Source: an uncultured Campylobacter sp. (GTDB lineage Bacteria > Campylobacterota > Campylobacteria > Campylobacterales > Campylobacteraceae). Taken from it: a stretch of 12,740 nucleotides of DNA. Shown piece by piece: positions 1-5,850 of the stretch (position 1 is its first letter; each line of letters opens with the position of its first letter). Location: NCBI RefSeq assembly GCF_905372745.1, contig NZ_CAJPQR010000049.1:1-12740 (forward strand). Reading direction: 5' to 3'. Both the position numbers and the translations under genes were made by a program. Under the pieces are notes generated by a model. That model searched no databases. It was not told the origin of the DNA and saw only the letters and a list, made by a program, of their open reading frames with translations.

Positions 1-594
1 AGTATTTACGAGCTAAAACCCAGGTTTCAAAATCTACTGCGCCCGCTAGTTAGGCATCTTTATAGCGCAGGCGTCACGGCAAACGCAGTTACTATCGCTG
101 CCTCCGCCATTTCTGTTTTACTTGGCGGAGTCCTAGTAAAATTTGCCGATATTTCTACGCTATTTTTTCTACTGCCCGTTTGGATGTTTTTACGTATGGC
201 GCTAAATGCCATAGACGGCATGCTAGCTCGCGAATTTAATCAAAAAAGTCCGCTGGGAGGCTACCTAAACGAGGCTACGGACGTTATTTCGGATGCCGCG
301 CTTTATCTACCCTTTGCCTTCGTGGCTCCGTTTGGGCAGAGCGTTATCTCGCTCGTTATTTTTCTAGCTTTTATGAGCGAATTTTTAGGCGTGCTAGGTC
401 AGATACACGGACGAGGTAGACGCTACGACGGACCTATGGGTAAAAGCGACCGAGCGTTTTTATTCGGGCTTATAGCTACCGTTTACGCGCTACTTGGACA
501 GCTGCCTGCGTGGAGCGTCTGGGTGCTTTACGTAGCGGTATTTTTACTCGCGGTTACTTGCGTAAACCGCGTGAGGATGGGGCTGGGGGAGTAG
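1..594 (+). CDS. ynbA: CDP-alcohol phosphatidyltransferase, YnbA family (first codon outside the window)
   Basis: Integral membrane enzyme predicted to transfer a phosphatidyl (or related) group from a CDP-alcohol to a hydroxyl acceptor, releasing CMP. The frame is open from base 1; 197 codons are visible and the N-terminus (SIYELKPRFQNLLRP) lines up with the beginning of E. coli YnbA as I recall it, so probably only the start codon is missing. The CDP-alcohol motif is at visible residues 69-94: D72-G73, A76-R77, G86 and D94 are in register. The first and third metal-ligand aspartates of the classical DxxDGxxAR-x8-GxxxDxxxD motif are asparagines (N69, N90). A downstream GKSDRA at about residue 152 also fits this subfamily, and several hydrophobic helices follow. 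It is the first visible gene of a ynb-type cluster. Family assignment is firm; the alcohol substrate is unknown. Confidence 0.88.
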   Translation, partial: SIYELKPRFQNLLRPLVRHLYSAGVTANAVTIAASAISVLLGGVLVKFADISTLFFLLPVWMFLRMALNAIDGMLAREFNQKSPLGGYLNEATDVISDAALYLPFAFVAPFGQSVISLVIFLAFMSEFLGVLGQIHGRGRRYDGPMGKSDRAFLFGLIATVYALLGQLPAWSVWVLYVAVFLLAVTCVNRVRMGLGE

Positions 595-670
595 GGGTAA
601 ACCATAAAATCCAAAATAATCCTGCCGCAAGGATACCGAATTTAGCATAATTTGCCGCCGTAATTAAATT

Positions 671-679
671 TGATATAAT
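671..679 (+). promoter_or_regulatory. candidate extended -10 promoter ahead of the acyltransferase gene
   Basis: The bases TGATATAAT form a perfect extended -10 element (TGN-TATAAT), the form favoured by Campylobacter sigma-70 promoters, which often lack a clear -35 box. It lies in the 236-base gap between ynbA and the acyltransferase gene, about 150 bases before that start codon. This would allow the genes from 831 onward to be transcribed separately from ynbA. Pattern only; no start site is known. Confidence 0.4.
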
Positions 680-830
680 TTCAAGACCATTTATTTTAGC
701 TAGAGGCGTTGCGGATGGTGCATAAGGAAAATGAAGCCAAAGTAGCGATACAATGAGCGTAAGACTAAAATCTGCGCTAGTCGCCAAATTTAACGCGCAA
801 ACAAGGCAAATTTAACAAAAAGGACGAAAG

Positions 831-1469
831 ATGAAAGAGTTTTTAGCAGCCGCGCTTGATTTTATCCTTTGCCGCATCACGATATTTATCACGGGCGTAA
901 GGCCGCCGCAGGAGCTTTTAAACATCGGCGAGGGCTCTAAAATTTACTACGCGAACCACGCTAGCCACGGCGATTTTTTGCTGATTTTCGTCTCGCTGCC
1001 CTACCGCGCGAGAAGGCGCGCGCGCCCCGTCGCGGCGGCGGAGTACTGGGAGAGCGGGCGGGTGCGCAGATTTCTTGCTAAAAACGTATTTAATATGGTG
1101 CTAATCAGCCGTCATAAAGATCCGTTAGAGGCGCTAACGCAAATGAGCGAGGCGCTACAGACACACTCTCTCATCATCTTTCCCGAAGGCACGCGCAAGA
1201 CGGACGACGATCTCGCGCTACAGCCGTTTAAAAGCGGGATATTTCGCCTGGCGCAGCAGTGTCCTGACATCCCGCTCGTGCCCGTATGGATCAAAAACGC
1301 GCGAAACGTCCTGCCTAAGGGCTTTTTCGTGCCTATTCCGCTGCTTTGCGAGCTGATAGTGGGCGAGGAGATAACCTACGGCGGCGAGAGCAAGGGCGAG
1401 TTTTTGCAAAAGACGCAAGACGCGCTGCTAGCGATGAGCGATACGCAAAATGATAGAACGAAAGCCTAG
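831..1469 (+). CDS. PlsC-type 1-acyl-sn-glycerol-3-phosphate acyltransferase family protein
   Basis: Membrane-associated acyltransferase of 212 residues, expected to acylate lysophosphatidic acid (or another lyso-lipid) at the inner membrane. The catalytic HX4D box is visible as NHASHGD (H43, D48), the substrate-binding FPEGTR block at residues 117-122 and the later VPVWI block at 150-154, all in the usual order and spacing of the family. The N-terminal 25 residues are hydrophobic. AAGGA at 820-824, six bases before the ATG, is a good ribosome binding site. E. coli ynbABCD has no such gene, but its place between YnbA and a CdsA-type protein fits supply of phosphatidic acid for the same pathway. 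It is probably not the cell's only PlsC, so no symbol is given; the acyl acceptor is inferred. Confidence 0.88.
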   Translation: MKEFLAAALDFILCRITIFITGVRPPQELLNIGEGSKIYYANHASHGDFLLIFVSLPYRARRRARPVAAAEYWESGRVRRFLAKNVFNMVLISRHKDPLEALTQMSEALQTHSLIIFPEGTRKTDDDLALQPFKSGIFRLAQQCPDIPLVPVWIKNARNVLPKGFFVPIPLLCELIVGEEITYGGESKGEFLQKTQDALLAMSDTQNDRTKA

Positions 1470-1794
1470 CGCAGTAGCTTTGGCTGCGGGGTTAAATTTA
1501 AGCCCCGTAAGTCCGTCAAACGAAAAGGGAAAATTTGCGACCGATTTTTACGACAAATTTGACGGCGAGCCTTTTAAAACGGCGGCCGAAAACGTCAAAT
1601 TTGAGCGCGAAACACGGGCTAAAACGCTCGCCTCTGCGCAAATCAAATTTGACCTAAACACAAATTTAAACCGCGTAAAAAATTTAACCAATCAAGCCGT
1701 CCGCGCGGCAAACCAAACGCGCGCAAATTTGACTCGTTCGCAAGCTCCGAAGCGGGCGTCAAATTTAGCTTCAAATTTAACCAAAAGGCACTAA
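1450..1794 (+). CDS. doubtful small ORF in the plsC-ynbB spacer, 114 residues
   Basis: This reading frame starts 20 bases before the end of the acyltransferase gene in a different frame and stops one base before the ynbB start codon, so it fills the whole spacer. The product would be hydrophilic, basic and of low complexity, with repeated KFD/KFE and NLT/NLN/NLA tripeptides produced by the word AAATTT read in two registers. No domain, signal peptide or membrane segment is seen, and no convincing ribosome binding site precedes the ATG. The exact fit between two genes argues for a real coupled gene; the repetitive composition argues for non-coding expansion that happens to be open. I favour the second but keep the entry. 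Confidence 0.25.
   Translation: MIERKPSAVALAAGLNLSPVSPSNEKGKFATDFYDKFDGEPFKTAAENVKFERETRAKTLASAQIKFDLNTNLNRVKNLTNQAVRAANQTRANLTRSQAPKRASNLASNLTKRH
1494..1778. repeat. dense AAATTT word cluster between plsC-like gene and ynbB
   Basis: Ten copies of AAATTT lie in 285 bases, starting at 1494, 1531, 1555, 1597, 1645, 1662, 1680, 1725, 1761 and 1773, several of them extended to CAAATTTGA. At this base composition a six-base A/T word would be expected only about once in two to three kilobases. The spacing is irregular, so this is not a simple tandem array. Confidence 0.75.
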
Positions 1795-1795
1795 A

Positions 1796-2725
1796 ATGAA
1801 CCCGCAAAATCATATATTAAATCTATTTTTAGGACTCATCGTGGTGCTAGTCGTCTCTAGCGCCATTGCCTTTATCCTAAAGGCAAAATTTGGCGCCGAG
1901 AACAAAACCGTCTCAAATTTGACCTCGCGCATAAACGCCTGGTGGGCGATGATTTTGGTGATTTTTGCGTTTACGTATATGGGCAAAAACGCCGTGATAT
2001 TTTTGTTTTTGCTCGTATCTTTTGCCGCTTTGCGCGAGTTTTTGTCGCTCATCTACATCCGCAGAGGCGATCACATCGCGCTCGTGGCGTGCTTTTACGT
2101 GATTTTGCCCGCGCAGTATATATTTATATATGCTGATTGGTACGCGATGGCGATGATATTTATCCCGGTTTACGGATTTTTATTTTTGCCGATTTTGGCC
2201 GCTATTTGCGGAGATGCAGCCTATTTTTTAGAGCGCTCGACGAAAATCCAGTGGGCGCTGATGATCTGCGTGTTTTGTATCTCGCATATCCCTGCGCTTC
2301 TTTTGCTGGATCTTGAGCAGGGCAGCGGCATGGAGTTGATGCTGTTTTTGATCTTGGTCGTGCAATCAAGCGACGTGCTGCAGTACATCTGGGGCAAGCT
2401 TTTTGGCAAGCGCAAGATCGCTCCTAGCATCAGTCCGTCTAAAACGGTAGTAGGCTTTGCGGGCGGGGTTCTTAGTGCTAGCGCGCTGGCCGCGTGTCTG
2501 CATCATCTCACGCCTTTTGGCACGGCAGGGGCTTTTTTCATCGGGCTTGCCGTTTGTATGATGGGCTTTTTAGGAGGGCTTGTTATGTCGGCGATCAAGC
2601 GGGATCTTGGCGTCAAGGACTGGGGTTATATGATCAGCGGGCATGGCGGGATGCTTGACCGTATGGACTCGCTGTGCTTTGCGGCGCCGATATTTTTTCA
2701 CATCGTTAGATATTTTTACGCGTGA
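1796..2725 (+). CDS. ynbB: CDP-diglyceride synthase-like protein, YnbB family
   Basis: Polytopic membrane protein of 309 residues, a CdsA-type cytidylyltransferase that would convert phosphatidic acid and CTP to CDP-diacylglycerol. The C-terminal CTP-transferase signature is complete between residues 265 and 291: S265, K268-R269, K274-D275, then SGHGGMLDRMD carrying the metal-binding D-R-x-D. The remainder is a run of hydrophobic segments, about seven or eight, as in CdsA. AAAAGG at 1783-1788 is a suitable ribosome binding site. It lies in a ynb-type cluster downstream of a PA-forming acyltransferase and precedes the DUF1287 gene by seven bases. Housekeeping CdsA is normally encoded elsewhere, so this is best read as a dedicated paralogue; the product could be an activated lipid other than ordinary CDP-diacylglycerol. 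Confidence 0.88.
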   Translation: MNPQNHILNLFLGLIVVLVVSSAIAFILKAKFGAENKTVSNLTSRINAWWAMILVIFAFTYMGKNAVIFLFLLVSFAALREFLSLIYIRRGDHIALVACFYVILPAQYIFIYADWYAMAMIFIPVYGFLFLPILAAICGDAAYFLERSTKIQWALMICVFCISHIPALLLLDLEQGSGMELMLFLILVVQSSDVLQYIWGKLFGKRKIAPSISPSKTVVGFAGGVLSASALAACLHHLTPFGTAGAFFIGLAVCMMGFLGGLVMSAIKRDLGVKDWGYMISGHGGMLDRMDSLCFAAPIFFHIVRYFYA

Positions 2726-2732
2726 GGTTTTG

Positions 2733-3287
2733 ATGAAAATTTGGAGCAAAATTTTACTTTTAGCGCTCGCGGCAAATTTTGCCTTTGCATTTTCGGCTGG
2801 GAAGCTCGTGCAGGACGCTAGAGCGCAGGTCGGGCAGACGCTGTTTTACGATCCCTCGTACGAGAGGCTAGCCTATCCGATGGGCGACGTGGATATGATA
2901 AAGGGCGTTTGCACCGACGTCGTAGTTAGGGCGCTGCGCGGACAGGATATCGATCTGCAGCGGCTCATCCACGAGGATATGAGTGCGAATTTTAGCGCCT
3001 ATCCAAAAAACTGGGGCGCTAAGAAGACCGACAAAAACATCGATCATCGCCGCGTGCCAAACATCGCGACCTATCTAAAACGCAAAGGCTACGAGGCGAA
3101 GGGCGAGTTTAAAGCCGGCGATATCGTGACGTGGCGGCTGGATAACGGCAGGCCGCATATCGGTATAGTTTCGGATAAATTTGCCGCTAACAAAACCCCG
3201 CTCGTGATCCACAATATCGGGCTTGGCGCGCAGGAGGAGAATGTGCTAAACGAGTACGAGATAACGGGGCATTTTAGGATAAAATAA
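2733..3287 (+). CDS. secreted DUF1287 (YijF-like) protein, NlpC/P60-like fold
   Basis: Exported protein of 184 residues. The frame is open further upstream (to 2643), but the ATG at 2733 is chosen because GAGG at 2724-2727 is well placed and the protein then begins with a clear signal peptide (MKIWSKILLLALAANFAFA, cleavage near residue 19). The mature part matches DUF1287: DARAQVGQTLFYDPSY near the start, KGVCTDVV with the presumed nucleophile C60, NWGAKK, then RPHIGIVSD with H142 and VIHNIG with H160-N161. This Cys-His-Asn arrangement is that of papain/NlpC-P60-like hydrolases, so a periplasmic peptidase or amidase role is likely but unproven. It starts seven bases after ynbB, implying co-transcription, although E. 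coli keeps its DUF1287 gene (yijF) away from ynb. Family firm, substrate unknown. Confidence 0.85.
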   Translation: MKIWSKILLLALAANFAFAFSAGKLVQDARAQVGQTLFYDPSYERLAYPMGDVDMIKGVCTDVVVRALRGQDIDLQRLIHEDMSANFSAYPKNWGAKKTDKNIDHRRVPNIATYLKRKGYEAKGEFKAGDIVTWRLDNGRPHIGIVSDKFAANKTPLVIHNIGLGAQEENVLNEYEITGHFRIK

Positions 3288-3326
3288 GCGTAAAAAACAG
3301 ATAAATTTAAGTAAGAAAGGCGAAAA

Positions 3327-5351
3327 ATGGAGTTTAAAGAGAGCTATTTTATAACGAGCGACGGGGCGAGGATATTTTACAGATACCGCCTGGCTAGCGA
3401 CGTAGCGTGCGAAAATCCGGGCGCAAATGAAGTAAATTTGAGCGAGGACGGCAAATTTGACGGGTCAAATTTGAGCGCTGAGGCCGCAAACGAAACGTCA
3501 AATTCGGCTAGCGAGCAAGCAGGCGGCGCGGATGAAAATACGGAGCCGGGTTTCGGCGACGAAGGTAAATCGGACGAGCAAAATTTACCAAACGGCGGCG
3601 AAAATTCGGACTCAAATTTAAACGAAACGGGCAAATGCAGCGCGTCAAATTTGAGCGAAAACGCCGAGCAAAATCTTAAATTTAAAGCCGCGCCGAATGC
3701 CAAAGCCGTAGCGATATTTCACCGCGGGCACGAGCACTCGGGTAGGGTGACGCACGTAGCGGACGGCTTGGCGGATGAGAGTTTTAGCTATTTTGCGTGG
3801 GATCAGCGCGGACACGGCAGGAGCGAGGGCGAGCGGGGCGACGCGCCGAGTATCGGCCGCCTCATCGCCGACGTGGACGAGTTTGTGGCGCACATCGAGC
3901 AGAGATTTGGCTTTGAGACGCAAAATCTAGCCGTGATAGCCCAGAGCGTGGGTGCCGTGCTGGTCTCGGCGTGGCTACACGACTACGCCCCGCGCGTTCG
4001 CTGCGCGGTGCTGGCAAGTCCGGCGTTTAGCGTGAAGCTTTACGTGCCGTTTGCTAGAGCCGGGCTAAAGGCGCTCTACTCCGCCCGCGGAAATTTTTTC
4101 ATAAACAGCTACGTCAAGTCGCACTATCTCACGCACGACAAACAGCGTCAGGCCAGCTACGACGCCGATTCGCTCATCACTCGCGCGATCTCGGTGCGCA
4201 TACTGCTGGGGCTTTACGAGGCGGCGCAGCGCGTGGTTTCGGACGCCGCCGCGATCACGACGCCTACGCTGCTGCTGATCTCGGGCGATGATTGGGTCGT
4301 GGAGCACGCCCCGCAGCACGAGTTTTACAACGCTCTTGGCGCGCGGGTAAAAAGGCGCGAGATTTTAGAGGGATTTTACCACGATACGCTGGGCGAAAGC
4401 AAGCGGGAGAGGGCGTTTGAGATCGTGCGCGAGTTCGTCGGCGAGCGCTTTAGCGCGCCTTTTAGCGAGGTGGACTGCATGCACGCGGACGAATACGGCT
4501 TTAGCCGCGAGGAGGCCGATAGGCTAGCTACGCCGCTGCCGAGATTTAGCCCGAAAAATTTACGGTTTAAATTTCAGCGGATATTTATGCAGGCGGTTTC
4601 GCCGTGGGTCGGCGGGCTAAAGATCGGCGAAAATACCGGCTACGATAGCGGCAGTACGCTTGACTACGTCTACCGAAACGAGCCGCAAGGGGCGAATAAA
4701 TTTTTTAAATTTATCGACGAAATTTACCTAAACGCCATCGGCTGGCGCGGCATCAGAGAGCGCAAACGAAATATCAAGCTAGCTATCGATCAAGCCGTAG
4801 CAAAGCTGCAGGAGCGAGGCGAGCCGCTACGACTGCTCGACATCGCCTCGGGGCACGGCAGATACATACTAGACGCCGCGCAAGGGCATAAATTTGAGCG
4901 CATAACGCTACGCGACTACAGCGACATAAACGTAAAAGCCGGCAGCGAAATGATAAAGGAGCGCGGACTGCAGGACGTCGCGAGCTTCACGCAGGCAAAT
5001 GCGTTTGACGCCGCTAGCTACGAGGGCCTGCAGGACGCATATACGCTTGGCGTCGTGTCGGGGCTGTTTGAGCTCTTTCCGGATAACTCAGTCGTGCGCA
5101 CTGCGCTACAAGGCTTTTCAAGCAGCGTAAAAAGCGGCGGCTACCTCATCTACACCAACCAGCCGTGGCACCCGCAGCTCGAGATGATCGCGCGCGCTCT
5201 ATCCAGCCACAGGCAGGGTGCGGCATGGATCATGCGCCGCCGCAGCCAGGCCGAGATGGATCAGCTTGTGAAAAAGGCGGGCTTTAAAAAAGTAAAAGAG
5301 TGGATAGATGGGGATGGGATATTTAGCGTGAGTTTGGCCGTTAAAATTTAA
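3327..5351 (+). CDS. ynbC: bifunctional alpha/beta hydrolase - class I SAM methyltransferase, YnbC family
   Basis: Fusion protein of 674 residues. The N-terminal half is a lysophospholipase-like alpha/beta hydrolase: oxyanion region FHRGHEHSG at 131-139, nucleophile S207 in IAQSVGA, acid near D321/D322 in ISGDDWVV, and histidine H352 in GFYHDTLGE. The C-terminal part (about 410-674) is a methyltransferase with the SAM-binding loop LLDIASGHGRY (D505, G509, G511), and ends with a GGYLIYTNQPWHP segment. E. coli YnbC has the same two domains but is shorter, about 585 residues as I recall; most of the difference is a low-complexity N/S/E/G-rich insert at about residues 24-121, between the first two beta strands of the hydrolase. 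GAAAGG before the ATG at 3327 supports the start. Likely role: remodelling (deacylating or demodifying and methylating) the lipid made by YnbA/YnbB; the reaction is unknown. Confidence 0.88.
   Translation: MEFKESYFITSDGARIFYRYRLASDVACENPGANEVNLSEDGKFDGSNLSAEAANETSNSASEQAGGADENTEPGFGDEGKSDEQNLPNGGENSDSNLNETGKCSASNLSENAEQNLKFKAAPNAKAVAIFHRGHEHSGRVTHVADGLADESFSYFAWDQRGHGRSEGERGDAPSIGRLIADVDEFVAHIEQRFGFETQNLAVIAQSVGAVLVSAWLHDYAPRVRCAVLASPAFSVKLYVPFARAGLKALYSARGNFFINSYVKSHYLTHDKQRQASYDADSLITRAISVRILLGLYEAAQRVVSDAAAITTPTLLLISGDDWVVEHAPQHEFYNALGARVKRREILEGFYHDTLGESKRERAFEIVREFVGERFSAPFSEVDCMHADEYGFSREEADRLATPLPRFSPKNLRFKFQRIFMQAVSPWVGGLKIGENTGYDSGSTLDYVYRNEPQGANKFFKFIDEIYLNAIGWRGIRERKRNIKLAIDQAVAKLQERGEPLRLLDIASGHGRYILDAAQGHKFERITLRDYSDINVKAGSEMIKERGLQDVASFTQANAFDAASYEGLQDAYTLGVVSGLFELFPDNSVVRTALQGFSSSVKSGGYLIYTNQPWHPQLEMIARALSSHRQGAAWIMRRRSQAEMDQLVKKAGFKKVKEWIDGDGIFSVSLAVKI
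3396..3690. repeat. AAATTT-rich low-complexity insert within ynbC
   Basis: Seven AAATTT words start at 3434, 3453, 3467, 3581, 3614, 3647 and 3678, several within GTCAAATTTGAGCG or GCAAATTTGACGG contexts. They encode repeated SNLS, KFDG and NLNE peptides. The insert separates two conserved parts of the hydrolase domain, and because the word is palindromic a long antisense reading frame stays open across it as well. Confidence 0.6.
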
Positions 5352-5386
5352 AAGCGGCTCGTCTTTTGAGCGTCTTTGAATGAGCT

Positions 5387-5439
5387 AGAAATTTTCTCCC
5401 TCGATGAACTATATGTTCTATCTTCGGTCGAAAATTTCT
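5387..5439. repeat. 10-base inverted repeat, 33-base loop
   Basis: AGAAATTTTC at 5387-5396 is the exact reverse complement of GAAAATTTCT at 5430-5439. The loop holds a smaller GAAC/GTTC pair around TATAT. It lies just after ynbC. No T-run follows, so it is not an obvious terminator. Confidence 0.6.
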
Positions 5440-5488
5440 TCGCAACATTCAAATCCATCTCAAAATACTTCGCCTTATCTTTTTACGT

Positions 5489-5506
5489 TCAAATTTGCAA
5501 ATTTGA
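5489..5506. repeat. 18-base perfect palindrome TCAAATTTGCAAATTTGA
   Basis: The sequence reads identically on both strands and consists of two CAAATTTG words back to back. It could be an operator-like site or a chance joining of two of the very common CAAATTTG words. Confidence 0.6.
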
Positions 5507-5619
5507 GTCGCCGAGACCTGTACCCAAAAATGCTAAACTAAAAAACGTGCGGCGCGACAGCGCCAAATTTAACCTGCGCATAGCGCAGCAACTTCTCATG
5601 TCGTAGGGGATAGGGGATC

Positions 5620-5669
5620 GTTAAGGGGGAAGGGAGCGACCTCGTAATTCAAGCCCATTCCCCCTTAAC
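5620..5669. repeat. strong long inverted repeat (stem of 12 + 3 pairs)
   Basis: GTTAAGGGGGAAGGG at 5620-5634 pairs with CCCATTCCCCCTTAAC at 5654-5669: twelve perfect outer pairs, one bulged A, then three more G-C pairs around a 19-base loop. The stem is far stronger than anything else in the gap. No U-tract follows on either strand, so a simple intrinsic terminator is unlikely; a mobile-element-like repeat or structured RNA is possible. Confidence 0.7.
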
Positions 5670-5677
5670 AAGAAAGA

Positions 5678-5707
5678 TTGACTTGCACAAAAAGTTTAAT
5701 TTATAAC
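5678..5707 (+). promoter_or_regulatory. candidate promoter for ynbD
   Basis: TTGACT at 5678-5683 and TATAAC at 5702-5707 are separated by 18 bases and lie in an A+T-rich stretch. The site is just after the long hairpin and about 145 bases before the ynbD start codon. It would let ynbD and the following gene be expressed independently of ynbC. Sequence pattern only. Confidence 0.4.
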
Positions 5708-5850
5708 TCTAAATTAGACTAATTAAAATTTGACACCTTAAAGATTCGGGTCTCGGCGGGTAAAATTTACAAATTTACGTCAAGCGAGCCTATAGGTCAC
5801 CAGAAGCGCAAATCCGCTAAAATTTGATAGAATTAGCAAAAAAGGCAAAA

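Larger units (their letters stand above)
5352..5850. other. long intergenic region between ynbC and ynbD
   Basis: About 500 bases without a convincing gene. It holds a 10-base inverted repeat, an 18-base perfect palindrome, a strong long hairpin and a candidate promoter, listed separately. The bases after the ynbC stop contain a weak GCTC/GAGC hairpin followed by a short T-rich stretch, which is not a convincing terminator. A 76-codon frame starting with TTG at 5376 crosses the palindrome and is not accepted as a gene. The amount of symmetric sequence suggests a small dispersed repeat element or an untranslated regulatory RNA rather than decayed coding sequence. Confidence 0.5.

Noticed and set aside
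554..787. Minus-strand 77-codon frame with two hydrophobic stretches in the ynbA-plsC gap
   Set aside because: It begins with TTG, has no ribosome binding site, runs antisense into the end of ynbA and contains the candidate promoter. The hydrophobic stretches make it look protein-like, but no family is recognised.
2643..2732. Upstream extension of the DUF1287 frame into ynbB
   Set aside because: The extension would hide the signal peptide and overlap the CTP-transferase motif of ynbB; the ATG at 2733 has a better ribosome binding site.
3377..3703. Antisense 108-codon frame within ynbC
   Set aside because: It mirrors the AAATTT-rich insert; the palindromic words keep both strands open. No domain and no independent start signals.
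5376..5606. 76-codon plus-strand frame after ynbC
   Set aside because: TTG start without ribosome binding site, passes through an inverted repeat and a perfect palindrome, no domain; more likely chance opening within a repeat-like region.
5824..5850. TTG start nine codons upstream for ynbD
   Set aside because: No ribosome binding site before it, whereas AAAGG is well placed for the ATG at 5851.
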